This document shows, piece after piece, positions 34,692-44,010 of a stretch of 64,000 nt of DNA; position 1 is the stretch's first letter; each line of letters opens with the position of its first letter. Under the pieces are notes generated by a model. That model did not search any database, was not told where the DNA came from, and was given only the letters and a program-made list of their open reading frames with translations. Made by a program: the position numbers and the translations under genes. Location of the stretch: contig CAWJKG010000002.1 in the NCBI GenBank assembly GCA_963843365.1, positions 806,001-870,000 of the forward strand, read 5' to 3'. The DNA comes from Bog-473 sp963843365 (GTDB taxonomy: Bacteria > Actinomycetota > Acidimicrobiia > Acidimicrobiales > RAAP-2).

Positions 34692-35439
34692 CCGACGCCG
34701 TTACGACGGAGCGGCGAGGGGACATCCTCGTCATCACCCTGCAGCGGCCTGAGGTCAGGAACGCCATCGACTCGGTCATGTCGCGTGGTCTCGCCACCGC
34801 GCTGGCGGCTCTCGACGGGGACGAGGAGGTGCGCGTCGGCGTCCTGACCGGTGCGGGGGGCACGTTCTGCGCCGGCATGGACCTCAAGGCGTTCGCGACC
34901 GACGGGTTGCCCGAGGGCATCGACGATATCTTCCGCCACGGCTGCCGCAAGCCGCTGGTGGCGGCGATCGAAGGTGTCGCCGTCGGCGGAGGCCTGGAGC
35001 TGGCCTTGGTGGCCGACCTCCTGGTGGCCTGCGCGAGGCGCGCTTCGGCTCCACCGAGGTGAAGTTCGGCCTTTTCCCGGGCGGCGGCGCGTTGCTGCGG
35101 CTCCCCCGTCACCTGCCCCAGATGCTCGTGGCGGAGATGGCACTGACCGCCGAGTTGCTCCCCGCTCCGGCCGCCCTGGCCCACGGCCTCATCGTCCGTA
35201 TGACCGAGCCGGGGGAGGCGCTGGCGGGTGCGCTCGAGCTCGCCGCCACCATCGCCCGCAACGCGCCGCTCGGCGTGCAGGCGGCCAAGAGCATGCTGCG
35301 GCTGGCGGTCGGCCGTACCGAAGACGAGGTCTGGCCCGAACAGGTCGCGCTGGTGGATCAGGTCTTCCATTCCGAGGACGCACAGGAGGGCGCGCGCGCG
35401 TTCACCGAGAGGCGCCCGCCCCGATGGGCAGGACGGTAA
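34688..35439 (+). pseudogene. Enoyl-CoA hydratase/isomerase (crotonase), one frameshift
   Basis: Crotonase of about 250 residues after supplying one missing base near 35030, where LLVACA should continue EARFGSTEVKFGLFPGGG. Both catalytic Glu positions of true hydratases are kept: GGGLELAL and FGSTEVKFG. The oxyanion-hole loop is GGTFCAGMDLKAF. It leads an operon followed by a DapB-like oxidoreductase (10 bases), an FMN reductase and a CMD protein. Contrast the crotonase at 1842, which lacks the first Glu. Confidence 0.83.
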
Positions 35440-35449
35440 GGAGTCGGGC

Positions 35450-36490
35450 ATGGCTGATCGCTACCGAGTCGTGCAATGGGCCACCGGGAACATCGGCACG
35501 CACTCGCTGCGCGCCGTGCTCGCGCACCCGGACCTCGAGCTGGTGGGTCTCTACGTGTACTCCGAGGACAAGGCCGGCCGCGACGCCGGGGAGCTGTGCG
35601 GCGTCGGGCCGACCGGCGTCCGCGCCACCCGGGAGGCGGACGAGATCCTGGCGCTGCAGCCGGACTGCGTCCTCTTCATGGGCGACCGGGCCGACGTGGA
35701 CGTCCTGTGCCGGCTGCTGGAGTCCGGGGCCAACGTGGTCTCGACCCGAAGCGAGTTCCACAACCCCGACCGCCTCGAGCCCGAGACGCGGCGGCGCATC
35801 GAAGACGCCTGCGCCAAGGGCGGCTCGTCGCTGCACAGCACCGGCTCGAGCCCGGGATTCATCACCGAGGCCCTGCCCCTGGTCCTGACCTCACTGCAGC
35901 GCCGGCTCGACCACCTCCTCATTGAGGAGTTCGCCGACATGTCGTCGCGCAACTCGCCCGAACTGATCTTCGATCTCATGGGGTTCGGCCGCGACCCCGC
36001 GACCTTCGACCCGCGCGGAGTCGAGGCCCACGGCGGAGCCTCGTTCGCCGGGTCGCTCGAGACGTTCGCCGCCGCGCTCGGGCTCCCGCTCGACGGTGTG
36101 GAGGCGACGGGACAGGTGGCGACGGCGCGCCACGACGTCGACGTGGCGGCAGGCCACTTGGCGGCGGGCACCATCGGGGCGCAGCGGATGCAGGTCCACG
36201 GCCTGCGGAGTGGAAAACCGCTCGTGACGTTCAGTGCCAACTGGTACCTGACGGCCGACGTCGAACCGGCGTGGGATCTGCGCGAGACGGGCTGGCACGT
36301 CCTCGTCCAGGGCGACACCCCGCTGGACATCGACATCCGGTTCCCGGTGCCACCCGATGAGTGGGCGGCGACGTCGCCGGGCCTCACGGCGCACCGCCCG
36401 GTCAACGCCATTCCGTTCGTCTGCGCGGCGGAACCGGGCATCCGGACGATCGTCGACCTGCCGCAGGTCATCGCCCGCCTGGGCGTGTGA
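35450..36490 (+). CDS. DapB-like NAD(P)H-dependent oxidoreductase (dihydrodipicolinate reductase / amine dehydrogenase-like)
   Basis: Protein of 346 residues with an N-terminal Rossmann domain VVQWATGNIGTHSLRAVL and the catalytic-domain stretch HSTGSSPGFITEALPLVL typical of DapB/2,4-diaminopentanoate dehydrogenase-like proteins that are abundant in mycobacteria and Acidimicrobiia. True DapB is about 270 residues and sits in lysine synthesis; this longer form is catabolic or of unknown role. ATG 35450 has GGTAAGGAG upstream. It overlaps the FMN reductase start by 4 bases. Confidence 0.88.
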   Translation: MADRYRVVQWATGNIGTHSLRAVLAHPDLELVGLYVYSEDKAGRDAGELCGVGPTGVRATREADEILALQPDCVLFMGDRADVDVLCRLLESGANVVSTRSEFHNPDRLEPETRRRIEDACAKGGSSLHSTGSSPGFITEALPLVLTSLQRRLDHLLIEEFADMSSRNSPELIFDLMGFGRDPATFDPRGVEAHGGASFAGSLETFAAALGLPLDGVEATGQVATARHDVDVAAGHLAAGTIGAQRMQVHGLRSGKPLVTFSANWYLTADVEPAWDLRETGWHVLVQGDTPLDIDIRFPVPPDEWAATSPGLTAHRPVNAIPFVCAAEPGIRTIVDLPQVIARLGV

Positions 36491-37035
36491 CCTCCGCACC
36501 CGCGCTCGGTCTCGTCGTCGGCAACCCCAAGGCGCGGTCGCGCACACTGGACCTGGCGGCCGCCGTCGCTCGTGCCGCCGCTGCGGCGGCGGGACTGGAC
36601 GGCGCCGAGACGCGCACGGTGGATCTGGCCGAGCTCGGACCCGCGCTCTTCGACTGGTCCTCCGACGACGTCCGGGGTGCCGTCGAATCGATCCGCTCGT
36701 GCTCGCTCGTCGTCGTGGCCTCCCCCACCTACAAGGCCAGCTACACCGGCCTCCTCAAGTCGTTCCTGGACTGGTTCAGCACCACAGACCTGTTGGGCGT
36801 CACGGTCGTGCCGGTCATGACCGGCGCCGCACCGCACCATGCGCTGGCCGTGGAGGTCCACCTGCGGCCGGTGTTGGTGGAGTTGGGGGCGACGCTGCCC
36901 ACTCGCGGGCTCTACGTGACCGAGGCCGAGCTCCCCGAATCGCAGGCGCGCATCGACGACTGGCTGCACACGGCCGGACCTCAGCTCCGGCACGCCCTGT
37001 CGTCCCAGCACGCCGTCCCTGCTCCTCCTTCCTGA
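36487..37035 (+). CDS. NADPH-dependent FMN reductase (SsuE/ArsH-like fold)
   Basis: Flavodoxin-like reductase of 182 residues with phosphate loop GNPKARSRTLDLA and flavin-binding SPTYKASYTGLLKSFLDWF. It supplies FMNH2 to two-component monooxygenases. GTG 36487 lies inside the stop of the DapB-like gene (GTGA), so both are co-translated. No monooxygenase is in this operon; the NtaA-type enzyme at 27468 could be its client, by inference. Confidence 0.9.
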   Translation: MTSAPALGLVVGNPKARSRTLDLAAAVARAAAAAAGLDGAETRTVDLAELGPALFDWSSDDVRGAVESIRSCSLVVVASPTYKASYTGLLKSFLDWFSTTDLLGVTVVPVMTGAAPHHALAVEVHLRPVLVELGATLPTRGLYVTEAELPESQARIDDWLHTAGPQLRHALSSQHAVPAPPS

Positions 37036-37043
37036 AAGGACCC

Positions 37044-37654
37044 ATGGCCTCCTCCGACCAACCGCGGCTCGACCCGGTCCCCTTCGCCGAGTGGGACGAG
37101 GAGACGCGCACGACCCTGCTGCCGTTCCTGCGCCGGCCCGAGCGCTACCTCTCCGGTGCGACCGACGCGCCTCCGATGCCCATCGTCCTCGAGATGTTCG
37201 CCCATCACCTCGCGCTGGAGCGCGTCCGTGGCTCCCGTTCACCGACATGCTGGCCGGATCCGAGGCGCGCCTGGCGCCCGAGCTCCGCGAGCTCCTCATC
37301 CTCCGGGTGGCGTGGCGCACGCGCTCGGGCTACGAGTGGATGCAGCACAGCCGCATGGGCGTCGACGCCGGGCTCAGCCCCGCGCAGGTCGAGGCGGCCA
37401 TGGTGGGACCGTCCTCCCCGGTGTGGACGCAGCTGGAGCGGGCGCTGGTCGCGGCGGCCGACGAGCTCATCGACGTCCAGCGCGTCGCCGACCCGACCTG
37501 GTCGGTGCTGGCCGCGCACCTCGAGCCGGCCGAGCTCTTCGAGGTCCTGTTCGTGGTGGGGGGCTACCTCTGCCTCGCCGGCGTGCTCAACAGCATCGGC
37601 GTGCAGGGCACGCTCCCGGGGGCCCCCGGTGGGAGCGCCGGCCACGACACCTAG
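37044..37654 (+). pseudogene. Carboxymuconolactone decarboxylase (CMD/AhpD fold) family protein, one frameshift
   Basis: About 203 residues after restoring one base near 37230 (HHLALER then PWLPFTDMLAG). The core helix pair RLAPELRELLILRVAWRTRSGYEWMQHS is CMD-like, but the redox CxxC of AhpD is absent, so a decarboxylase or scaffold role is more likely than peroxidase activity. A homologue lies at 48232 (RHRELLVLRVAANRSSDYMWRQH). Fourth gene of the crotonase operon. Confidence 0.82.
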
Positions 37655-37672
37655 CGGCCCGGCCGGCGCTCC

Positions 37673-38611
37673 TCAGGAGGGCTCGAGCACCACGCGCACC
37701 GCGCCGCTGGCCCTCTCGGAAGCGACCCGGAACGCCTCGTCGGCGTCCTCTATCGGGAAGCGGTGGGTGATCAGGGTGCGTGCGATGTCCGGGTCCTGGG
37801 CGAGCATGAGGGCGGCGTCCTCCATTTCGCGGCCGTTCTCGTGGGCGCAGTAGCCGAGCGAAGGAATGACCCGCGCTTCCTTGTGGAACAACGGCATCCA
37901 GTTGAGTTGCACCGGGCCGAAGTGCACACCGAGGACGACGATGGTGCCACCGGGGGCGACGATCTCGCTACACGCCGCCAAGCTGGCCTCGGTGCCGGCC
38001 GCCTCCACGACGACGTCGTACACACCATCCGCACCGATCTGCGCGCCGAGGCGTTCGCCCGCCTCCTTCTGGTAGGCGTGGCGGGCCTCGAGAGCCACGG
38101 CATCGGCACCGAGTCTGCGGGCACCGGCCACGGCCAACAGTCCGAGTGCGCCCGCACCGACGACGGCGACGCGCGAGGCCGGTCCGGTACCGGCCAGCCG
38201 CAGCGCGTGCCACGACACGGCGGCCGGCTCCACCAGCGACGCGTCACGCACCGGCAAGCCCGCCGGCACCGGCACCAGCCTGGCCGAGGGCGCCCGGAAC
38301 TGTTCGGCCATCCCTCCGTCCGCGCTGATACCGAGGGCCCGCTCCCCGTGCGTGGGGCAGAGGTTGTACGCGCCGCGCCGACACTGCGCACACTCCATGC
38401 AGCCGTAGATGGCTTCGACCACCACGGGCGTGCCGTCGGCCCGCACGCCGGCGAGCTCGTGGCCCAGGATCGCCCTGCTCCCGAACCGGATGTAGCTGAG
38501 GTCGGAGCCGCAGATGCTCATCGCCCGCATGTCGAGCGTCTCCCCCATACCGGGAGGCTCGTCGAGGTCGACGACGGCCACCCCACCCTCGACACTGCGC
38601 ACGCCCTTCAT
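37673..38611 (-). CDS. Zinc-dependent alcohol dehydrogenase (MDR)
   Basis: Medium-chain dehydrogenase of 312 residues, shorter than the usual 340-370. It has catalytic zinc ligands CGSDLSY and GHELAG, the structural zinc cluster CMECAQCRRGAYNLC, and a Rossmann motif VVGAGALGLLAVAGARRLGA. It oxidises alcohols or polyols with NAD(P). ATG 38611 (MKGVRSVEGG) chosen; the frame is open further upstream but without family similarity. Divergent from the F420-type enzyme at 38753. Confidence 0.92.
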   Translation of the reverse strand: MKGVRSVEGGVAVVDLDEPPGMGETLDMRAMSICGSDLSYIRFGSRAILGHELAGVRADGTPVVVEAIYGCMECAQCRRGAYNLCPTHGERALGISADGGMAEQFRAPSARLVPVPAGLPVRDASLVEPAAVSWHALRLAGTGPASRVAVVGAGALGLLAVAGARRLGADAVALEARHAYQKEAGERLGAQIGADGVYDVVVEAAGTEASLAACSEIVAPGGTIVVLGVHFGPVQLNWMPLFHKEARVIPSLGYCAHENGREMEDAALMLAQDPDIARTLITHRFPIEDADEAFRVASERASGAVRVVLEPS

Positions 38612-38716
38612 CGCCCTCCTGCCTCCTGACACCGGACCGAGTTGTCGCCGGCCCAAAGACCATAGATATCCTCAGAGCCGCGTGTCATCGGACAGCGATG
38701 GCATCCCCGCCGCTGC

Positions 38717-38732
38717 CTCTCGCGGGCGAGAG
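38717..38732. promoter_or_regulatory. Perfect 7+7 palindrome in leader of F420-type gene
   Basis: CTCTCGC-GG-GCGAGAG ends 20 bases before the GTG of the luciferase-like gene and just upstream of its AAGGAG ribosome site. It could be an operator; as RNA the loop would have to open to four bases. A smaller TGTC-ATCG-GACA repeat (38683-38694) lies upstream. Confidence 0.4.
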
Positions 38733-38752
38733 CCGACAAGGAGTTTCCATCT

Positions 38753-39646
38753 GTGAGCCGTCCCCTGGAGTTCTGGGTCTTCCTGCCGCAGATGCGCCTG
38801 ACGATGGACCAGCTCGTCGCCCGCGCCCGCGCCGCGGAGGCGGCAGGATTCGCCGGCATGGCCGGCATGGACCACCTGACCCCACCGCAGGCGGAGACCC
38901 AACCCATGTTCGAAGCCATGATCACCAACACCTGGTTGGCCAGCCAGACGTCGCGCCTCCGGGTCGGCTCACTCGTCCTGTGCGACTCGTTCAGACACCC
39001 GGCCGTCCTGGCTCGTGAAGCGGTCTCGCTCGATCACGCGTCCAACGGCCGCTTCGAACTCGGCATCGGCTGGGGTTCGGTCGCCCCCGAACTGCACACC
39101 TTCGGCGTCGGCTCGACGGAAGCGAAGGTCCGCCTGCAGAGGCTCCGCGAGTCACTCGAGATCATCACCGCGCTGTGGTCTGGGGAGACCGTCGACTACG
39201 AGGGCGAGCATTTCACGTTGCGCGGCGCCCGCCAGGAACCGGGTCCGCTCGGCAAGATCCCCATCGTGATCGGTGGCGCGGGCAAGGGAACGATGCAGCT
39301 CGTGGCCGCGCACGCGGACTGGTGGAACATGCACACGCACATCGCCGACCGCCTCGACGCCATGCGGCCGTTCGCCGGCGGGGCCCGTCCTTCGCTGCAG
39401 GTCCAGGTGGGATTCGTGCCGGACGCCTCTGCCCGCGAGGAGATCGAGACGACGGCACGACGGCGGTTCGGTCGGTTCCCGGTCGTGGGCACCGGACCGG
39501 AGCTCGTCGACTACTTCGGTTCGCTGCAGGAACGCGGCATTGAGCGCGTGTACGCCTGGTTCTGCGACTTCGCCCCGCCGGAGACGCTGGCGGCGTTCGG
39601 CGACGCGGTCATCGGGCAGTTGGCGGCGCCGGCAACGACGTCCTGA
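38753..39646 (+). CDS. LLM class F420-dependent oxidoreductase
   Basis: Luciferase-like flavoprotein of 297 residues starting at GTG 38753 behind ACAAGGAG. The pattern EFWVFLPQMRLTMDQLVARA, RLRVGSLVLCDSFRHPAVLAREAVSLDH and GRFELGIGWG is that of TIGR03560/03619-type F420 enzymes. Probably a hydride-transferring oxidoreductase; cofactor by family inference. Convergent with the TetR at 39666 and divergent from the zinc alcohol dehydrogenase. Confidence 0.9.
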   Translation: MSRPLEFWVFLPQMRLTMDQLVARARAAEAAGFAGMAGMDHLTPPQAETQPMFEAMITNTWLASQTSRLRVGSLVLCDSFRHPAVLAREAVSLDHASNGRFELGIGWGSVAPELHTFGVGSTEAKVRLQRLRESLEIITALWSGETVDYEGEHFTLRGARQEPGPLGKIPIVIGGAGKGTMQLVAAHADWWNMHTHIADRLDAMRPFAGGARPSLQVQVGFVPDASAREEIETTARRRFGRFPVVGTGPELVDYFGSLQERGIERVYAWFCDFAPPETLAAFGDAVIGQLAAPATTS

Positions 39647-39665
39647 CGGTCGCGCTCGTCGCGCC

Positions 39666-40262
39666 TCATGGATTCGGCGGCTCCAGCCGGTCGATGACCT
39701 GCTGCACGAACGCGTGGGTGGCGTCGTGGCCGGCGGTGACACCGAGACCATGCTCGAAGGCGAGCACTTGTGTGAGGCCGGTCATCAGCAGGAGGCCGAC
39801 GATGGGAGGGAGCTGCTCCGCCGTGATCCCGTCTGCCTCGAGCGCGGCGGTGAGCGCCACCAACTGAGCGGCGCGGGAACGCTCGGCGTAGCGGGCGATC
39901 TCGGCGCGGATCGACTTGCGGTGATTGGCCAGCGCGACGAACTCGGTCATGAAGGCGGCGCCACGAGGATCGGCGTTCAGGTTCCACAACGACCGCAGGG
40001 ACGGGTCGGCCGCGACGCTGCGTTCGAAATGCTCGAGGCTGGCGTCGGCCCGGCGGCGGAACACCTCGAGGAAGAGGTCGTCCATGGTGCGGAAGTAGTA
40101 GTGGACCAACTGCGGCTTCAGCCCGGCGTGGGCGCCGACGCGCCGTGAGGTGACCGCGGCGTAGCCCTCGTCCAGCAGCAGCTGCTCGGCGGCATCGAGG
40201 AGCTTGGTCCTGGTCCTCGAGCCGGTCGCGCCGATCCGCCTCGGGTGGGGTGCCGTGGCCAC
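39666..40262 (-). CDS. TetR/AcrR family transcriptional regulator
   Basis: Repressor of about 198 residues. The helix-turn-helix is close to the N-terminus (VTSRRVGAHAGLKPQLVHYYFRTMDDL). GTG 40262 is the most plausible start; the open frame further upstream crosses the operator region. It is divergent from the P450-SDR pair at 40375, across a palindrome centred at 40297, and presumably controls it. Confidence 0.9.
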   Translation of the reverse strand: MATAPHPRRIGATGSRTRTKLLDAAEQLLLDEGYAAVTSRRVGAHAGLKPQLVHYYFRTMDDLFLEVFRRRADASLEHFERSVAADPSLRSLWNLNADPRGAAFMTEFVALANHRKSIRAEIARYAERSRAAQLVALTAALEADGITAEQLPPIVGLLLMTGLTQVLAFEHGLGVTAGHDATHAFVQQVIDRLEPPNP

Positions 40263-40287
40263 GCCGAACAAGTTGTCACATTCGACA

Positions 40288-40307
40288 GGCGATGCTAAGC
40301 ATTCGCC
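40288..40307. promoter_or_regulatory. Near-perfect palindrome between TetR and P450
   Basis: GGCGATGCT-A-AGCAT(T)CGCC: arms of nine bases around a single central A, with one unpaired T at 40303. It lies 26 bases from the TetR start and 68 from the P450 start, the typical position for a TetR operator. Confidence 0.5.
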
Positions 40308-40374
40308 CAAAGATGCTGTGCGGGTGCACAGCACCACCCGGCCTCGGTGGGCGGGAGGGCGAAGGGAGACCCTG

Positions 40375-41652
40375 TTGACCGACTGGGAGACGATCGACTT
40401 CTTCAGCGACCAGTCCCTGGTGGAGGACCCGTATCCGTACTTCGAGCACCTGCGTGCGCAGTGCCCGGTCCTCCCCACCGACAACCTCGGCGTCACCGCC
40501 GTTTCGGGCTACGAAGAGGCGCTGCAGGTCTACCTCGACACCGAGACGTTCTCGTCCTGCAACTCGGTGATCGGGCCCTTCGCCGCCTTCCCCGTGCCGC
40601 TCGAGGGGGACGACGTCGGCGCCATCATCGACGAGAACCGGGACCAACTCCCGATGAGCGAGCACATGGTCACCATGGACCCGCCCATGCACACGCAGGA
40701 GCGTGCGCTCGTGATGCGACTGCTCACCCCGAAGCGCCTCAAGGAGAACGAGGACTTCATGTGGGGCCTGGCCGATCGGCAGATCGACGAGTTCGTCGCC
40801 GACGGCCACTGCGAGTTCATCAGCGCCTACACCCAACCCTTCGCCATGCTGGCCGTGGCGGACGTCCTCGGCGTGCCCGAGGCCGACCACCAACGCTTCC
40901 GCGAGTTCTTCGGTTTGAGCAACACACCCGGCGAACTCGGTGGTGAGGCCGATATCGGCAACGCCCTCGAAGGCCTCGACGCCTGGTTCGCCCGCTACAT
41001 CGAGGACCGCCGCCGGGAGCCACGCGACGACGCGTTGACGCGGTTGGCGCAGGGGACGTACCCCGACGGCTCCACGCCGGACGTGACGAACGTGGTGCGG
41101 ACGGCGACGTTCCTGTTCGCAGCCGGGCAGGAGACCACCGCGCGCCTGTTGGCGGTCGGTCTGAAGTATCTCTGCGAGTACCCGGACCTCCAGGACGAGC
41201 TCCGGGCGCACAAGGAAAGGATCCCGGACTTCATTGAGGAGTCCCTGCGCATTGAGAGCCCGGTCAAGGCCGACTTCCGGCTGGCCCGGCGGTCGACCAC
41301 GGTGGCCGGCGTCGACATCGCCGCCGGCACGCCGGTCATGTTGCTCAACGGGGCGGCCAACCGCGACCCCCGGCTGTTCGATTGCCCGGCGGAGTTCCGC
41401 CTCGACCGGCCCAACGCCAAGGTCCACCTTGCCTTCGGGCGCGGCGTGCACGCCTGCCCCGGTGGCCCCCTGGCCCGGGTGGAGGGCCGGGTCAGCATTG
41501 CACGCATCCTCGATCGCATGCGCGACATCCGATTGTCCGAAGCGCACCACGGGCCACCGTCAGCACGTCACTTCGAATACGAGCCCACGTGGGTCCTGCG
41601 CGGCCTGCACAAGCTCTACATCGAGTTCACTCCGGCCGAGGCGGCGTCGTGA
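40375..41652 (+). CDS. Cytochrome P450
   Basis: Soluble P450 of about 425 residues. I-helix AGQETTARLL, ExxR in EESLRIES, and heme loop FGRGVHACPGGPL with Cys about 361. I chose TTG 40375, six bases after GAAGGGAGA, because ATG or GTG codons in the right place are missing; upstream GTGs would run into the operator. It is a clear paralogue of the P450 at 45144 (shared SSCNSV.GPF, LTPKRLKENEDF and LADRQIDEF). The SDR behind it overlaps by 4 bases, giving a hydroxylation-oxidation pair. Confidence 0.94.
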   Translation: MTDWETIDFFSDQSLVEDPYPYFEHLRAQCPVLPTDNLGVTAVSGYEEALQVYLDTETFSSCNSVIGPFAAFPVPLEGDDVGAIIDENRDQLPMSEHMVTMDPPMHTQERALVMRLLTPKRLKENEDFMWGLADRQIDEFVADGHCEFISAYTQPFAMLAVADVLGVPEADHQRFREFFGLSNTPGELGGEADIGNALEGLDAWFARYIEDRRREPRDDALTRLAQGTYPDGSTPDVTNVVRTATFLFAAGQETTARLLAVGLKYLCEYPDLQDELRAHKERIPDFIEESLRIESPVKADFRLARRSTTVAGVDIAAGTPVMLLNGAANRDPRLFDCPAEFRLDRPNAKVHLAFGRGVHACPGGPLARVEGRVSIARILDRMRDIRLSEAHHGPPSARHFEYEPTWVLRGLHKLYIEFTPAEAAS

Positions 41653-42395
41653 GCGGGCGGGTCGCCGTCGTCACCGGCGGCGCGTCCGGCATCGGGCTCG
41701 GCGTCGCCCGCCAGTTCGTCGCGGACGGATACCGCGTCGCGGTGCTCGACCGCAACGGCGAGGGCGTCGCCGCCGCAGCAGCAGAGCTCAGCACGGCCGA
41801 AGTGCCCGTGCTGGCCGTCGAGACCGACGTGGCGGATCGCGCCTCGGTCGAGGCTGCGTTCGCACACGTGCGGTCCGAGCTCGGCCCGGTCGAGATTGTG
41901 GTGACCAGTGCGGGGATCGAATCGTTCGACCCCATATTGGAGATCACCGCCGAGAAGTGGGATCGGATCATCGCCGTGAACCTCACGGGCACCTTCACCT
42001 GCGTGCAGGCCGCCCTGCCCGACATGCTGGCCGGCGGCTGGGGCCGGATCATCACGATCTCCTCGTCCAGCGCCCAGTCCGGCGCCCCGAACATGGCGCA
42101 CTACGCGGCGTCGAAGGGCGGCGTGATTGCGCTCACCAAGTCTCTCGCCGTCGACCTGGCGCGCAACGGGATCACCGTGAACACCATCCCACCGAGCCTG
42201 GTGGACACCCCGATGGCCCGGGCGGCAGAGGCCGCGGGCGACTTTCCCGGGGTCGACCTGGTCGGCCCGATGGTCCCGGTCGGGCGGGCCGGCACGCCGG
42301 CCGACATCGCTGCCGCCTGCTCGTTCCTCTGCTCCGACGGTGGCAGCTACATCACGGGACAGGTGATCGGCGTCAACGGCGGCATGTACATCTGA
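41649..42395 (+). CDS. SDR family oxidoreductase (FabG-like)
   Basis: Classical SDR of 248 residues, GTG start inside the P450 stop (GTGA). TGGASGIGLG, NLTGTFTCVQAA, catalytic Ser in SSSSAQSG, YAASKGG and SYITGQVIGVNGG are complete; VLDRN suggests NAD. Close paralogue of the frameshifted SDR at 11807. Expected to oxidise the alcohol produced by the P450. Confidence 0.94.
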   Translation: MSGRVAVVTGGASGIGLGVARQFVADGYRVAVLDRNGEGVAAAAAELSTAEVPVLAVETDVADRASVEAAFAHVRSELGPVEIVVTSAGIESFDPILEITAEKWDRIIAVNLTGTFTCVQAALPDMLAGGWGRIITISSSSAQSGAPNMAHYAASKGGVIALTKSLAVDLARNGITVNTIPPSLVDTPMARAAEAAGDFPGVDLVGPMVPVGRAGTPADIAAACSFLCSDGGSYITGQVIGVNGGMYI

Positions 42396-42398
42396 CGT

Positions 42399-43895
42399 TC
42401 ACGACGACGCCTCGCACCGCGTGCCCCGGGCCGGGAGCGTTCCTGCGCTCAGATAGGTCGTCAGGACGCCCTGCATGCAGACGTTCTTCGAGCCGTTCAA
42501 CAACCACGTGTGCCCGTATCCGGTATAGGTGACGAGGCGCCCTCCCACGGCGGCCGCGAGCCGAGGGGCCACGACGTAGGGCGTGTTCGGGTCGTGGACG
42601 GTGCCGATCACGAGCGGAGTGGGCGCACCGTGTGGTGAGAGATGCGCGACGGCGGTGCCCGAGTCGCCCCAACCCGGGCAACCGATGAGGTAGTTGGAGA
42701 CCGCTTCGGCCCCGGCCAACGGGTCTCGGGCCGCCAACGTCCGCGCCAGTGCCGCCGTGGTGCTCGCCCCGGGATGGTTTCGGACGTCGCTGCACGTGAT
42801 CGTCCAGAGCGGTCCGACCAGCGACGACCCGTTCAGGTCCTCCTCCAGACCGAGCGCCACCGACCGTAGCGGCGCGCCGTCGCCGCCCGCCGCGGCGGCG
42901 AGCGCGCTGAAGTAACCGGGTGTCAGCGCAGGCGCGGACAGGTAGAGCAACGTGGCCGTGTAGAGGTCGCCCACCGTCACCGGCACGCGGTCGCCGCCGC
43001 CCGGCGCCGGCAGCGGGGCGGCCTGCAGGCTCGCCTGCACCTTCTGGTAGACACCGAGCGGGTCCGCGCCCAGCGGACAGTTCGCCCTGGAGGTGCAGGC
43101 ATTCAGCTCGTGGGGCAGTGCATCCTCAATGGCGGCCGCGTCCGCGGTGGCAGCGCTGGCCAGGCTCAGGCTGGTGTCGACCGCACCGTCGAGGACCATG
43201 GCATGGACGTGGTCCGGGAAGAGCTGCGCGTACACCGACCCCAGGACCGTCCCGTAGGACATGCCGTAGTAGTCGATCCGCGGCACGCCGAGCGCGGCCC
43301 GGAGCCGGTCCATGTCTCGGGCCGACGTCGTGGTGTTCACCGTGGGAAACAAGGAGGGGTATTTCTTCTGGCAGGACTCCTTCAGCCCGGCGAAGGTGGT
43401 GGTGGCCGCTGCAGTCCCCGCCACGGCACTGCTCGCGGCGGCGGCCGAGGGGCCGCAGAGCAGAGGGTCGCTCGAGCCCGTTCCGCGTTCGTCGAAGCTC
43501 ACGAAGGTGTACTGCTGCTGCAGGGCCTCGGGCATGAGCTGCGCCAGGATCGGCAGAATCAGGTCCCCGCTCTCGCCAGGACCGCCCGGGTTGAAGACGA
43601 TGACACCCTTGCTCTGCGGCACGGGGTGTTCCATCACCGCCAGGCTCAGCGTGCCCCGCGAGGGATGCGCATAGTCGAGGGGTACCCGCAGTGTTCCGCA
43701 CCGGTACCCGGACACGGTGGCGCACGCCGTCCAGGTGATGGAGGCCCGGGGTGTCGCCGCGGCCGGGTGGCCGGCCGACATGAGAGTGAACGCGAGCACC
43801 ACCGGCGCGCACGCCAGGGTCGCCAGCGTCCGCATCCGCATCCGGTGCCGGTGCAGTAGGGGCTTCGCCGGCCCGAATTTCACGATCTCCCCCAT
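42399..43895 (-). CDS. Secreted alpha/beta hydrolase of the tripeptidyl-aminopeptidase (TAP) family
   Basis: 498-residue hydrolase with a signal peptide: basic HRHRMRMR, hydrophobic TLATLACAPVVLAFTLM, then an AxA-type end (PAAA). The mature part has oxyanion loop VFNPGGPGESG, nucleophile YGMSYGT, FDERGTG, acid in TVHDPNTPY and His in GYGHTW, with the C-terminal TAP-like domain. Streptomyces relatives release tripeptides; others are esterases such as mycobacterial Hip1/SlpD types. Acts outside the cytoplasm. It ends 3 bases from the convergent SDR gene and shares its promoter gap with the aldolase-fold gene. Confidence 0.92.
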   Translation of the reverse strand: MGEIVKFGPAKPLLHRHRMRMRTLATLACAPVVLAFTLMSAGHPAAATPRASITWTACATVSGYRCGTLRVPLDYAHPSRGTLSLAVMEHPVPQSKGVIVFNPGGPGESGDLILPILAQLMPEALQQQYTFVSFDERGTGSSDPLLCGPSAAAASSAVAGTAAATTTFAGLKESCQKKYPSLFPTVNTTTSARDMDRLRAALGVPRIDYYGMSYGTVLGSVYAQLFPDHVHAMVLDGAVDTSLSLASAATADAAAIEDALPHELNACTSRANCPLGADPLGVYQKVQASLQAAPLPAPGGGDRVPVTVGDLYTATLLYLSAPALTPGYFSALAAAAGGDGAPLRSVALGLEEDLNGSSLVGPLWTITCSDVRNHPGASTTAALARTLAARDPLAGAEAVSNYLIGCPGWGDSGTAVAHLSPHGAPTPLVIGTVHDPNTPYVVAPRLAAAVGGRLVTYTGYGHTWLLNGSKNVCMQGVLTTYLSAGTLPARGTRCEASS

Positions 43896-44010
43896 GCCCG
43901 CGGCGCCGGACCTCCGACGCCGCGTGTCCCGAGCGACCTCCAGCGGCTGCGCAGGCTAGCCGGGACGGTGGACCGGTCGCGTCCGGGCGATCCTGTCGTA
44001 GCATGGAGCT

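Noticed and set aside
35450..36490. Lysine-pathway dapB
   Set aside because: The protein is 346 residues, lies among CoA-catabolism genes and matches the DapB-like amine dehydrogenase group and not true DapB of about 270 residues.
37044..37654. AhpD-type peroxidase
   Set aside because: The CxxC redox pair of AhpD is missing; only the CMD helical core is present.
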